From Tanypteryx hageni (taxonomy: Eukaryota > Arthropoda > Insecta > Odonata > Petaluridae): a DNA stretch of 64,000 nt. The position numbers and the translations under genes were made by a program. Of this stretch, positions 24,936 to 36,845 are shown one piece after another. The notes beneath the pieces were generated by a model that was not told where the DNA came from, did no database searches, and saw only the letters and a list, made by a program, of their open reading frames with translations. Each line of letters begins with the position of its first letter. Position 1 is the stretch's first letter. The DNA is taken from positions 101,286,207 through 101,350,206 of the forward strand of contig CM054116.1 of assembly GCA_028673005.1 (NCBI GenBank), in the 5' to 3' direction.

Positions 24936-26500
24936 TCAATATCTACCTCCATGACAATACTTCATAAAAGTATATCAATTTAGATTTCTCCTTTGGTTAT
25001 TTGAAGATACTTTAATTGACATTTAAAGTTCAATATTAGTTTAAATATAATTAATTTACATATCCTCCACTACATGTGTGTGTTTGTGCATGCGTGTGCT
25101 TTTATGAGTGTTTGTGTAACTTTAAATATAAATTGAATATTCTTTGAAAAACATCCATTTAACAACAAATTAATGACTTTTCCTCGTTTGTCATTTCATC
25201 CAATTTAATGTAGGGAACCTTGCGGAATCAGCATAAATGCTGCTACCCTTGACGGCAAAAGATTTTTACCTCCAAACAACAATTTTTTCTCTCAAAACAA
25301 ATCTGGGGCCGATTCAACGGGAATTTTAAAATGGGCAGTGGGTATATGAATGTTCCTTCTTTTAGGCTTCCTCTGGTTCAGGTTTTGAATTTATATGGTG
25401 ATTATAAGTAACTTTAAAATGCAAATAAAAAATATGCTGCACGCATTCCTATGTAATTCAAATGATAAAAATTTTGAAACCGAACGCATGCCTTAAATTA
25501 TGGATGATGATGATCAATCTAAAACCCGCAAGAGAACGCGCCGAGCATCTGGCGAAGGATTAATCGAAATCGTTAAGACAGTCCTTGAGTCTTTCGCATT
25601 AATTCATAAAATCTCACGCACACAATTGCAAAATGAGAATAGCTTCAATAATAATTTGAGAATTTTTTCTGCAGGCCGAGAACGTAAACTGCGGTGGACA
25701 AAAACAAAATAATACTTTCTCTCTCTATCTACCTCTCTATTCGTATTAATTCCATGAGATTAATTCCAAGAATACAAAGCCATATTTAAAAACAAAACGA
25801 CAAAACTCGCGTAGCGAGAGACACGCTCTGAGAGCATACACTTCGTAAATTTGTTTCTTGAAAAGATTCGCTCAGCAAGTCTCCCAAAATTTTTTTGGGA
25901 CAAATGGAATTTTCATCAGGAAAGCTAAGTTCTTTTACGCTTTGCAAAGTTCATTTGGAGTTGATATCACCACGGACGCGAAGCAAGCTTAATAAAATAT
26001 TAAGCCATTTAATATAGTCAAGAAGCGAAAGGGTGAGTGAGTGTGTGTGCGTGCGTGTTTTTACACAGAACGCCACAACTCAAAAAAAAGACCTTGTAAA
26101 TTTTCGCAGCCGTTTTAGTCGCACGTGAACCTCTTCTCTCGCGAATTTGGCACAAAGTGCGACAGAGGAAAGTAGTGAGAGGGACAGAGAGAGAGAGAGA
26201 GAGATAAAAGCGTCCGCAATCTATTTAAAATAATAATGAACACAGACAATTTTTAGCTCGTATGTGCTCCATACCGAAAAATAACATAAAGAGGTCGAGC
26301 AAATTCTCGTATTCGCTCCTGGCTTTTAAAAAAATCTGTACTCGTTCCACACTCATACGCTCGCTCTTCGCGAGAAAGGGGAGGGAAAAAAACGGAAAGA
26401 GGGAACAGACGGTAAAAAAAGAACGGGGAGGGACCGCAATTTAAGGGAAACACAAGCACCGGTATGTGAGCCCATATCTCAGACATCGTCAACATCTGCA
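24936..26500. other. No gene seen
   Basis: Contains TGTGTGTTTGTGCATGCGTG near 25077, a short (GA)n at 26187-26205 and scattered short frames without motifs. Confidence 0.5.
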
Positions 26501-26830
26501 TTTTGATAGCGCGACCCTTCTCTCCTGTCCTCTACCTCCCACACCCCCCCTCCCCCCCCACGGTAACCCTCCCCAGAAATGAAGGCTACGCTCGCCTTAC
26601 TGCCATAGAATGTTGTTGACCCTTTAGGCACTCTCTACACCCTTTCCCACACCAACACTACCAGAGGGCATCCCGGAGAGTTATATACACGACGAGGCGG
26701 TACACACACTCCTATACCACGCCGATGCAGAACATCTGCAGGAGAGGAGCAGGCACTCTACTACATTGACATGGGAGTTGCTTCCCCGGGGGGCCGCACC
26801 GAGTCGCCACCATCGCGCGAGGCGCTCGGG
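26501..26830. other. GC-richer non-coding segment
   Basis: Starts with a C-rich run (CCCACACCCCCCCTCCCCC at about 26539-26557) and becomes CpG-rich near 26770-26830. No frame of note except the tail of a minus frame dominated by the adjacent GA tract. Confidence 0.4.
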
Positions 26831-28060
26831 ACGGAGAGCGAGAGAGAGAGAGATGGGTAGAAGAGGAAGGCTGAGTTTAGGGGGAAGGATGTGAGGGAGG
26901 GTGGGAAAGAGGAGAGAGTAAAAAGGGGGTAGGGAAAGCGTAAGAGGGGAAGATTGGATGAGAAATGGTCGGAAGAGGGAGTTGTGTGGGCAGGAAAAAA
27001 GGGGGTGGAGAGAGTGGAGGGGAAAAGAGCTTAAGGAAAAGAGTTGGGGGAGGAGCAAAGGAGGTGCTGCGAACGAGAGATGGAGAGAGAGAGAGAGAAA
27101 GGGGGCGAAAAAGGGCTTGCGGGAAGAGGGAGAAAGACAGAGGAAGTGAGTTGGGAGATGGAGAGAATGAAGAGCTAGATAAGGAATAGGAAGTAGAGGT
27201 GAATAGAAGGTCTTGGAGGAGGAAATGTGGGAAGGAAGAACTGTGCGCAGGGGGAGAGCATTAAAGAATTGAAGGCGCGAGAAAGAAAAGGATGAAGAAT
27301 GAGTGGCAAAAGAGCCGAGGAAAGAAGGGAGTTATGAAGGGATATAGGAGAAAGAATGAGTAGAGATGACCAAGTAAAGTGTATCGCAAGAGAAAGAGAA
27401 CGGAGGAGAATGGGAGAAGTTAGGAAATGGAGATATTTATAAAAAAATATGTAGCATGAGCAATGAGAATACGGTAAAATGGGGATGGTATAAAGGAAGA
27501 TAGAGTCGGAAGTAAGAGAAATAAATGGAAAGGAAAAATTAGGAAAGAAAGTATAACAGAAGTTGAAAAAAATGAGGGAAAAGGAGAGAAAGAACGATTA
27601 CCGACAAACAGAACGAGAGAGAGAATAAAAAACGGGAAATGTAGGTTTTGGAACGGAATGGAAAATTCCTCGACCTGGCGAGGTTTTTCCCTGTTTGCAG
27701 AGGCCAACGATACGGCAAGGAGAGGGGGTAAGAAAAAAATGATAGCGTAAGACATTCTAAATTATTAATTCGTAAAAGGAAATTAAAAATCGAGGCAAAT
27801 ATCACGAAACACTCTCTCAATATTCGGTGGAAAATCTTTAACGTTGACGCGTCGAGAACATACATCGAAAACAGAGAAAAAGAAGAATATAAATGTATAG
27901 AGAAGAGGAAATTGGAAGGCTAGAAAAAGCAAAGGGCGGAGGAGGTGAGGCGAATAGCAGAACAGAGATAATTGAGAGAAAAAAGGAAAGTGGAAATGCG
28001 AAAAAGTGGAGTGGATTTGAAAGAAACGAAAGAGAGAGTGTGCGTGGGAGAGAAAGAGGA
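26831..28060. repeat. Long purine-rich + strand domain
   Basis: About 1.2 kb of GA/GGA/GAAA-rich sequence, with a brief mixed patch at about 27640-27720 and again at 27760-27880. Frames on both strands here are E/K/R or F/S/L low-complexity shadows. Confidence 0.75.
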
Positions 28061-29452
28061 GCCCTTTGAGGATGGATGTTCTCGCAGATCTTGTTTCAGA
28101 AAGAATAACGAGTCTGTTTGAGCATAGGACAGAGCTGGAGAGAGTATTGTGGGTTCGAGTGAAAACTCAAAAAGAAGGATCCAACTTGACATTTTGACAA
28201 GGTAAAGTGATAAAAACCAATTAACATTGAGGATAAATAAGGAAAAAATGGAACGGGCGAATTAACTTTTATATATACGGAGAAAAAAGTGGCTGATGAC
28301 GCAGAGGTTGGCGCCAAACCACGGCCAACAAATAAAAGGGAAGAAAATCAGTCTGAAAATTATATTCCGCGAGGCAGCATATATAAAGTTTTATGATTGT
28401 GCTCGATACGCGAAGATTACGATTTAATCCATGATTAAATTATCTTCCGTATGTACAATACGATATCACCAATTTCACTGTATCACTTATAAATTGAAAA
28501 AAAATATAAAAAATAGATGCTTGACAGGATGGATTTCATCCTTCCGGAGCTATTACTGACGGAGGATTTTTATTACGGCGTTAATTTGAGAAATTATCGT
28601 CTTTCATAAATTTTAAATTTTTAAAATGATTTACGGTGTCCATAAAGTTGTGCGAGATCGATCAAAGTTATTATTTTTGGAGGTGGCGGAATTGAATGAA
28701 AGGGGATGAGATGTTCCAGAGGGGTAAATTAATTACGTTCGGAAGAATATGAGGTGGAGAAATTTGGCATCGAGCGAAGACGCAGACACGAACCGGAAAA
28801 TATAAAGTGGATCCCCGATAAGACATTTATCGATTGCCTCATCGAACCATTTACGAAGAGTGTCTGAAGGAAGGAGATCTGCCAAACCTTACGCGCCACA
28901 TAATCCGACAAATCAATAGAATTTCTACGAACCTTATAGCAAAATAAGCTAAAATAGGAACGGCGAATCTAGCCACACATATCACCACCAACTTTCATTT
29001 CCTTCATTTCATTCCTATGGAAATTAAAAACTCTAGTGAATAATTTGCAGTTAAAACAAGTTAAGAGGACGATTATAGCCCAAGGCTGATTCGCCAGACA
29101 ACGCACACATACAGTGCAAGAGGAAAGAATCAAGTAAGTATTGTGATCGGAATCCTGTATGGCCATGCATAAATATCTACCTTTCGTATTACTGTAGACG
29201 ATTACTTGAAAAACATTTCAAACCATTCTCACTACTGGAGAGAATCTAAATTCGGAAAAAACTTTCCTGAACTGTAATCTTAAAGTAGTAACTGAAAATA
29301 TGTATATAATACGCGAATCAAGAACGCCATGGTTCTATTATAACGTTGACGAAATTTCTACTAATTACAAAGCGGTTGGACATACAAACATTCCTGTAAA
29401 TTTTGAACCTATCCAAGACTAATTAATTCGCTAGGCGCATTTATATCTGATA
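28061..29452. other. No gene seen
   Basis: Unique sequence with short unsupported frames. Confidence 0.5.
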
Positions 29453-29766
29453 CTGTAAAGCAGTGGTTCCCAACCCAAGTGCCGCGGCACACTGGGGCAC
29501 CGCAGCTGATTTTTAGGGGTGCGGCGATAAAATTAGTTTTGTAAATAAATCAACGATTTGGATGTGTTAACAGGTAACCAGGGCATTAATTTTATCTCTA
29601 ATAAATTGATTACGGTGTGATACAAACACATGGATATGGCGAAAGGTTTTAATACTTGTTTGTGAAAATATAAAAACATTGGTTGGAAACTGGGGTGCCG
29701 CGAAATTCTGTTTATCTTTGAAATGGTGCCGCGCCTACAAAAAGGTTGGGAACCACTACTGTAAAG
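29453..29766 (+). mobile_element. hAT MITE 'A', perfect 8 bp target duplication
   Basis: The element is 29461-29758 (298 bp). It starts CAGTGGTTCCCAACC and ends GGTTGGGAACCACTA, a near-perfect terminal inverted repeat extending into GTGCCGCGGCAC on one side and GGTGCCGCGCC on the other. It is flanked by identical CTGTAAAG at 29453-29460 and 29759-29766. This duplication fits the nTnnnnAn pattern known for hAT elements. Non-autonomous, with no coding capacity. It abuts the next hAT element at its right target duplication. Confidence 0.95.
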
Positions 29767-30469
29767 CAATGGTGAGCAACCTACAGCTCTCGAGCCGCAT
29801 GCAGTCCCCGAGAGAGTTTTATGCGGCCCACGAGACTTTGGTTAAAAAGAGATCCGTAAAAGTTTAACACACAAATTCATAACTTATACATTCAAAATCA
29901 AACCACTAAAATGCTCATTCTGTCTTATGGTCATTATCTCTGTAACGCTCTGTATCTCGGCCATTTTTAATCCTATATACCTCAAATTTTGCACATAGAC
30001 TCCCAATAGAGTTCGCACAAAACGTATTTTTGGACCCACTCCCAGTAGAAGGGACTCATTTTTTCAGACAGTTTTAAGGCTGATAATAAATAAAACTGCA
30101 AATTTAATAATTCAGAACTATACTAATATTTTACTTTAAACTGGAAAGTGTGTGGATACATATAATAGGATTTAATTGAATATTTGGAACTAATTATTGA
30201 CAATAATTAATAACTCGTCGATGTTGGGCGCCGTAGGCGTCAGGGGCAAAACCCCGAGTATGACAATAAAACGATTGAAATTAAAATTTTAATTCTAAAA
30301 ATCTAATTTATTTTCACTGATACGATACCTCAGAATCTCTAGTTAACGTCCGATTTACTCTAATCCGGCCCGCCGAAGCAATGACAACTTGCAATGCGGC
30401 CAACTGAAGAATTCGCAACCACCAATGCGGTCCGCCACCTAGAAAAGGTTGCCCACCACCGATGTAAAC
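29767..30469 (+). mobile_element. hAT element 'B', non-autonomous, same target as A
   Basis: The element is 29767-30461 (695 bp). It starts CAATGGTGAGCAACCTACAG and ends GGTTGCCCACCACCG. The bases before it (CTGTAAAG) and after it (ATGTAAAC, 30462-30469) share a TGTAAA core, consistent with an aged 8 bp target duplication. Subterminal GAGCCGCATGCAG and CGGCCCGCCGAAG blocks recur in inverse order on the minus strand at 40.3-40.95 kb. No transposase frame. Confidence 0.85.
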
Positions 30470-31130
30470 CGCATTTACTTCTAATCCTCACGCTTATTCT
30501 GAAAATCAGCGACAAGCGAAATATTGGGAGAAAGACTTTCCCGCGCGGCGCGACAGAACTAAAAAGGAGGATAATACAGATTTACAGCCAGCAACAAAGT
30601 AAAACTTTTATCGCCACATTAACTCAAATATAAGAATGTTTTTCGTTTTATTGCGCTATATCTATCGTAAATGTGGCTTTCGTATCCCTAAAAGTCGATG
30701 ATAAAACCAAAACGCAGTGAAATAAACAAAAAGAAATACGTGGGAAGAAAACGAAATCACCTACTTTACGCCGCCGTTTCAAGGGTTAGGAGAAACTACA
30801 GGGAGAAGATTGCCATAATGTGTACACGACAAGCAAATACGCGCGCGCACACGTAGATACAAAGCGTTATAAGCGAAGGAATTGCGGACAAATGAAGAAA
30901 GGAAATCAAAGGCAAAAAAGACCGAAATTGCGATGAAAATTGTTTAAGAGGCTTCCGGAGGAAAAAGAAAACAGATGTGTATGCATTACATTGAAAAGAT
31001 GAAGTAATCGCCTTTTTTTCTGGAAAGATCATCGGAGATAAGGAAACAAGCAAGAACCGAGAAATGAAGGGGAAAAAGCTTCCGGATGGAGAAAAATAAA
31101 AAAATGAGCGGAAAATCATAAGGATGCTTG
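30470..31130. other. No gene seen
   Basis: Includes GCGCGCGCACACG near 30841. The long minus frame entering from the right is a purine-tract shadow. Confidence 0.5.
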
Positions 31131-32640
31131 GTAGTGCGTTTGAGGTTGCTGGAAGAGTGAACGGGCAGGGAGAGGAAGAGAGAGGTGAGGTAGCAGAGAA
31201 TGAGAAGCTAAGAGGAGGAGAGGCGGAGAGAGAGATATAGAAAAGCACGCAATGAAAAGGAAAGAAAGCGTCGCGGCAGAACGGAAAAGAAGGAGACGGT
31301 ATGGAGAGGTAAAAGTAATTAACTAGCATATTGCTTAAGAGAGAGAAAGAGAGAGAGAGACGCGAGAGGGAGAGGGCGGGGAGGGAGTAGTGGGTGAAAG
31401 AGAAAGGGATGAAAACGGAGAATATTTGGATAGCGAGGGAGAGGGGAGAGAGGGAAGGAGAGGAGGGAGGAGAAGGCGTAGAGGGAGAAGAAGGCGCAGA
31501 GGGAGGACAAGGCGTGGAGGGGGAAGAAGGTGTAGAGGGAGAAGAAGGCATGGAGGGAGAAGGCGTGGAGGGAGGAGAAGGCATGGAGGGAGGAGAAGGC
31601 GCTGAGGGAGGAGAAGGCGTTGAGGGAGAAGGCGTGGAGGGAGAAGAAGGCGTGGAGGGAGGAGAAGGCGTGGAGGGAGGAGAAGGCGTGGAGGGAGGAG
31701 AAGGCGTGGAGGGAGAAGGCGTGGAGAGAGGAGAAGGCGTTGAGGGAGGAGAAGGCGTTGAGGGAGGAGAAGGCGTTGAGGGAGGAGAAGGCGTTGAGGG
31801 AGGAGAAGGCGTTGAGGGAGGAGAAGGCGTGGAGGGAGGAGAAGGCGTGGAGGGAGGAGAAGACGTGGATGGAGGAGAAGGCGTGAGGAGGGGTGGAAAT
31901 GAGAGTCGGGAACGAAAAAGAGGGGATGGAGCAGGGGTAGGTAGTGCACGAGAAAGGAATGAGCAAAGGATACGACTCTAAGGAAGGAGAAATAAAAGGA
32001 AAAAGGAATGAGTACAGAGAGAGAAAGGATTGTGGGAAGGTAAAAGAGGTGGGGAAAAGACCGATAGAGAAGGGAAGATGAGTTAGAGGAGGATAAAGGG
32101 AAAGGAGAAGGGAGCAGAGGTTTGGAGGCGGGGAGGGATGGAGAAGGGAGAGAGAGAGGGAGGGAGAGAGGAGGAAGAGGGGAAGGGAAAGCGAGAGAGG
32201 GGGAGAGAGGGGAAGGAAAAAAGAGAGGGGAGAAAGGGAAGTGGGTGGAAGTGAAAGAGAGAGAGGGAGGGATAAGGCCGAAGGAAATAAGGTAGAGGGA
32301 GAGGTAAAGGGGGCCGATGGAAAAATTGGAGATTTTAGTATGGGTCTGATGAAGTGAGAGAGTGCGGAGGATTGTACCGGAGGTTAGGCATGGAATGGGA
32401 GGGGGAGGAGGGCGTGAGGATTAGATGGAGGGAGGGAGGGAGACTGGAAAGAACGGATTTGGAAGCTGTAAGAGATGAGGGAAGGTTGGAGGAACACAAG
32501 ATAAGAGCCCGGCTGAGTAAAAGAAATAGAGGACAACTTACAGGAGGAAGGGAGAGAAAAATAAAGATGAGATGGGGAGGAGAAAGTGAAGGGAATAAAA
32601 GACCGTATTCGGAAATAAAGAGACCTTCCTTTTATTCTAA
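31131..32640. repeat. Polypurine domain with GA microsatellites
   Basis: About 1.5 kb of nearly unbroken purine on the + strand, containing (GA)n at 31339-31361 and the minisatellite listed separately. Frames of up to 262 codons on five phases are composition artefacts. Confidence 0.9.
31440..31890 (+). repeat. 18 bp minisatellite GGAGGAGAAGGCGTGGAG
   Basis: Roughly two dozen tandem units of 18 bp, with 15 bp variants lacking one GGA. Phase-specific variants GGCGTTGAG cluster at 31738-31824. Unit lengths are multiples of three and lack stops, so the array is open in five frames (for example GGEGVE repeats). That explains the long frames without implying a gene. Confidence 0.95.
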
Positions 32641-33965
32641 CGTTTTATCGGAGTCGATTTGTGTTTGAAACGAATTTTTTTTCACTCGATGGACCTTTGA
32701 AATCCTTTGTTAAATCTAAGATTATTTTTATTTCAATGCGAGTGTTAGTCAAATGAGTTAAATCAATGCAATCTGTTGAAGTAAAGATGAGAGAGAGAGA
32801 GAGAGATTCTTTGTAAGAATGAAGGTCAAAATCGAAGTGGAAAATAAAACAGCAAGTTTTTTTATGCATGTCATTGTATTTTCATAAAGGAAACTGATTT
32901 TATTGTTTCAATTCCCGAACGCTGACGTTTTACATCACAATGCTCGTTATACAAAAATCCGCGACTGAAAATATATTTAACTAAAAGTTAACCGAAGTTA
33001 CGAAATAAAACAAAAACAATTAATATTGATTAAAAGATCCAGATAAATAATTTGTCAAAATATTCCGGTTGAGTTGTTCGCAAACTTAGAGATGTTATTA
33101 TATAGAATGAGAGGAGGAACAAAAAGTGTTTTTAACTCCTTTAATAGTTAAAGCATTGCAATACATATAGGAAAAGTCAGTAAGAAGTGTATGTGGCCTA
33201 AGAATATTTTACAAAATTTCAAATCAGTTTGGATATCAGTGATTTTTAAGGAGGTGCTGCTCGCAAAATTTAACAACTTATTATGTGGAAGGTGTTTAAA
33301 CTATTCTATACCATCATAAAATTTACGCGAATAATTTTATATGCTTAAGCCCATAGCAATGGCAAAAGATAGTATTGCCGAAAAGGAATTATTAATAGAG
33401 AAAGCAATATAAAAACCCATTATCTTATCAAGTTTGTCTCCTTGAAGAAATCCATTTCCGTCGACTATGCGGTTAAATTCGCCGAAAAGATGAGATACGG
33501 GTCGGATATTGATAAAAACCTGCTTGCCTCCGCATCTTTAAAGATACGTTTCCCTTCGCGTGAATTGAAAAAGGGCTCCATGACTATTAGGCAAAGCGAG
33601 TAGATAACTGGATAACATTTTTAAGCGTCACTTAACCACATTCATCCTAGATCCTTACAAATCACTCAAAATGTTAATTTGATTAGAATCGCGCTCGAGA
33701 TAAAATTTGCAGTTAAACGACGAGAGAAGTAAAAAAATTAAATCCCTTCTAGATTCGCTCAAAATGCTAAGATGAACACGTTTCATCTTTTTTCGAACTA
33801 AGCTTTAAAAAATAAAACAAATATATTAGAGGAGATAACTGTACTTATATAACAAACCGTTCGACGCTTAGAGAAGTACGAAAGACGACCGAAAGATATC
33901 GTTTCATCATTAGAAACCCTGAAAAGACATTAAACGATTTTACTGGAGAGCAGCGCAAAGAATGT
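32641..33965. other. No gene seen
   Basis: AT-rich unique sequence, with a short (GA)n at 32790-32806. Confidence 0.5.
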
Positions 33966-33969
33966 CACG

Positions 33970-34090
33970 AGAATAAGAGAGAGAAAGAGGGAGAGGAAAG
34001 GATAAGAGATAGAGGGTGCGTGCGTGTGAATGTGAACGCGAAAGAGATAGAGAGGGGGGGGGGGAGCGTGTGCGCCAGATAGAGAGATGA
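33970..34090. repeat. Purine tract with G-run
   Basis: GAGAGAAAGAGGGAGAGG sequence with a run of about ten G at 34055-34065. Confidence 0.75.
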
Positions 34091-34275
34091 TTAATATAAC
34101 CTTTTTCACGGGCTAAGAGAGCGAACGTTTTGCAGGAATAATGGACTGGACTTGGATATAATGCAATCGTGTGGCCTATGTCACTTCATCGTCAGATAAC
34201 TTTGGTCCTACATCCCCTGGTCTCATCTTCGGGAGCGAACCCTTTACTTCCCGGGGCAAGGTTATCCGATATTGA
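34091..34275. other. Unique spacer
   Basis: Mixed sequence between purine tracts, with no motif. Confidence 0.4.
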
Positions 34276-35180
34276 TCCCTGAGACGCTCTCCCAAGAGAG
34301 AGAGAGAGAGAGAAAGAGAGAGGAGAGGGAAGGAAAGGAGGAGGAGAAGGTTGAGTAGGAGAGTGAGAGGTGAAGGGAGGGAGGGCCCAATGCGAATCTC
34401 TCTCCCTCTCACTTTCTCCATATCTCGCTCTCCACAAGAGAGAATGATGGGATAGAACGGAAGAACTAAAAACAGGTAGAAAGGAAAGGCGAAAAGGGAG
34501 TGATTGATGAGCGATAGGATACAAAAGGAGAATAAGAGATGAAGAGGGCACAGATAAGAAATGAAAAGGGACCCAAAAGATGAATAGAAAGCAAAAATAT
34601 CAGGGCGGAAAAAATATGCTAACACGAAAAATAGAACAAGGAGAAGAAAGGGAGGGAGGAGGGGACCCAAGAAAATAGATAAAAGTATGATAAGAAAGAC
34701 TGAGGAATCAGAAAATAGGAAAGGCTGTGGCGGAATGGGCTAAAGAGAGAAAGAAGATGGAATAACAAAGAAAAGATACCCGAACAAAAACAGGGTTTTG
34801 AGACGGGAAAAAATGACGACACAAAGGGAAAAGTGGAATTGGAAACGGAAAGATTCACGTGAATTAAGGAATGAAAGAGAGAAAAGAGATGGACGAAAAG
34901 TAGGCAAGAGAGCTCTTACAGAGGAGGAAAAGTGAAAGGAGGAGAATTGAGTTGTGAAGAAGAGAAAGGAATAGATATCATCTGGAGAGGTAGATAGAGA
35001 GAGAGGAATGAAGTGGAGGTAAAAAGGAAAGAGAAGTCGAGGAGATTGAGGGATTGGATGGGATTTGGGAGTGGAAAAGAGCGATAGGAGGCAAAGGACG
35101 GGGAAGCAGAAGATTGAGTAAGAGGTGGAGATGAGGTTAGCGAGAGATTTCCACAAAGAAGAAGGGATGAAGAAAGAAAT
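34276..35180. repeat. Purine-rich domain with (GA)n
   Basis: Opens with (GA)n at 34296-34324, interrupted by a pyrimidine patch at 34398-34436, then GA/GGAAA-rich to 35180. Minus-strand frames up to 177 codons are S/L/F/P artefacts. Confidence 0.75.
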
Positions 35181-35195
35181 GCTGAATGAAAAGAC

Positions 35196-35229
35196 AACAT
35201 ATAGGTATATATATATATACCTATATGTT
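35196..35229. other. 34 bp perfect AT-rich palindrome
   Basis: AACATATAGGTATATAT is followed immediately by its exact reverse complement ATATATACCTATATGTT, with no spacer. It could extrude as a cruciform. It lies at the edge of the purine domain. Confidence 0.95.
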
Positions 35230-35339
35230 ATCTTTTTATGTATGTGTATATATGGACATATACATACATACATACTAAATGAAAACGAAATACGAAAAAT
35301 AATTTCAGTGAGGAAAAGATAAAATCCAGTATACGCTTA

Positions 35340-35650
35340 CTGTCCAACTACATAGTCAGTGGCGGATATAAGCTGGAAAGATGAGGTAAACAGAGTCCTT
35401 CTTCGGTGACAGATATACCAAGTGACACAGTGCGTGACCCTCCGGTTTGAAAGTTTACGTCTTTATGGGTAAATACTTTTTAAGATACAAACAAAGGGCT
35501 TTTCGGCTGCGTCTTCCGAAGAATGCAAACCCTTGATGAGTCCCGTAGTTAATCGCCGCCCGGCTAAATTTCGTCCCACCACCCCCACCTCCTCCACATT
35601 CTCATTACTCGTAGTATAGGTATGCGCGAAATTTAAAGAATAAAATATAT
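35340..35650. other. Unique sequence with a CAGTGGCGGAT motif
   Basis: CAGTGGCGGATATAAGC at 35356-35372 resembles common MITE starts, but no matching end was found. No gene. Confidence 0.3.
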
Positions 35651-35654
35651 TTAA

Positions 35655-36500
35655 AAATGAGATGGAAAGAACGAGGTTAGGCTATAAGAAAGCGACAGGG
35701 GAAGAGAACAAAACACTAGGAATAGGCGGGAAAGAGAGATAGAGGTGGAAGAGAGAGAGAGATATATAGAAGCGTGAGCTGGAAAGAAATGCGACGGTTG
35801 GCTGGGATAGGAAAGAGTAAGAGGAAAAATTAGGGTGCGAGGTGGGAATAGAAGGCGTCAGAAAGGGAGAAACGGCAAAGGTTCTGGGTGGAGGAGGTGA
35901 AGTGGGAAGATGTCAAAGGGGAAAGAAAGAAAGAGAGCCTTACTGCCAGATAAACACTCAAGACGAAAAGGGGTTCGGAAAGAGAAAGGTACCGCTCTAA
36001 TATACTGGAGAGTAAGAAGACTGGGGAGGGAAAAAATAAGGCTGAAACAGCAAAGTGCGCGAAAGAGGAGCGATAGATTGTGAGAGAAATAGAGAGAGTA
36101 GGAATTACCGAGATAGAGATGAAAGTGTGTGTGTGTGTGAAAGAGAGAGAGAGAAGGACTCGATTAGAGGTAAGCTGTCATAAAGTTGACGTTGAGGTGC
36201 GAGAGAGAGAGAGAGAGGGAGGGAGAGAGAAAGGGATAGAGAGCAAGGGTGAGAGAGCGAGAGGAGCAGAAAGGACAAACAAGATAAGAAAAGGGAAAGA
36301 TTACGGGAGATTAAGACAAAAGAAAGGACGAGGGAGAGAGAGAGGAGGGCAAAAAGAAAGAGAAGAATAACGAGAGTCGAGATAATAATTACGGCGCGAA
36401 TAAACGGAACAGGTGTTAAAAAGGGTACAAAAAAGGGAGCGGGGTGAGGCGACTTAAAACAAGAGAAAAGCGAAATGAGTGGTAAAAAAGGGAAGAATCC
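35655..36500. repeat. Purine-rich domain with GA and GT runs
   Basis: GA-rich, with (GT)n at 36126-36138 and (GA)n near 36200-36220. Frames on either strand are low complexity. Confidence 0.75.
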
Positions 36501-36803
36501 CCCTTTAAAAAAAGAATCCTGTCCCGGAACGCGCCTTAGATATTTATCGCGATACATAAATCAACCCAGGTTTTAAAAAGGGTGGCGGAGCGAACCACCA
36601 AACCGCCATTTTGACGAAGGTCGCGATCTCGCAGAACGAAAAACGGAATTAATCGTAAAAAAAATCATTAAACGCTTCCGAATTCGGAATGTTTTCATGA
36701 AGTTGGATCGGATGACCTTAAGAATCGAGGATATCCGATAGATATCCTATATTGGAACAACCGTGAGGGAGAGAGAAAGGTAGAGAGGGAAAGAAATGAC
36801 AGC

Positions 36804-36845
<42 letters not shown>

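Noticed and set aside
30796..31981. Open frames of 195-262 codons on both strands
   Set aside because: They are produced by the polypurine domain and an 18 bp minisatellite lacking stops in five frames. The predicted proteins are pure low complexity.
34176..35273. Minus-strand frames up to 177 codons with hydrophobic stretches
   Set aside because: The F/L/S/P content comes from the complementary purine tract. Apparent membrane segments are meaningless here.
35356..35372. CAGTGGCGGATATAAGC as a MITE start
   Set aside because: No inverted partner or target duplication was found within about 1 kb.
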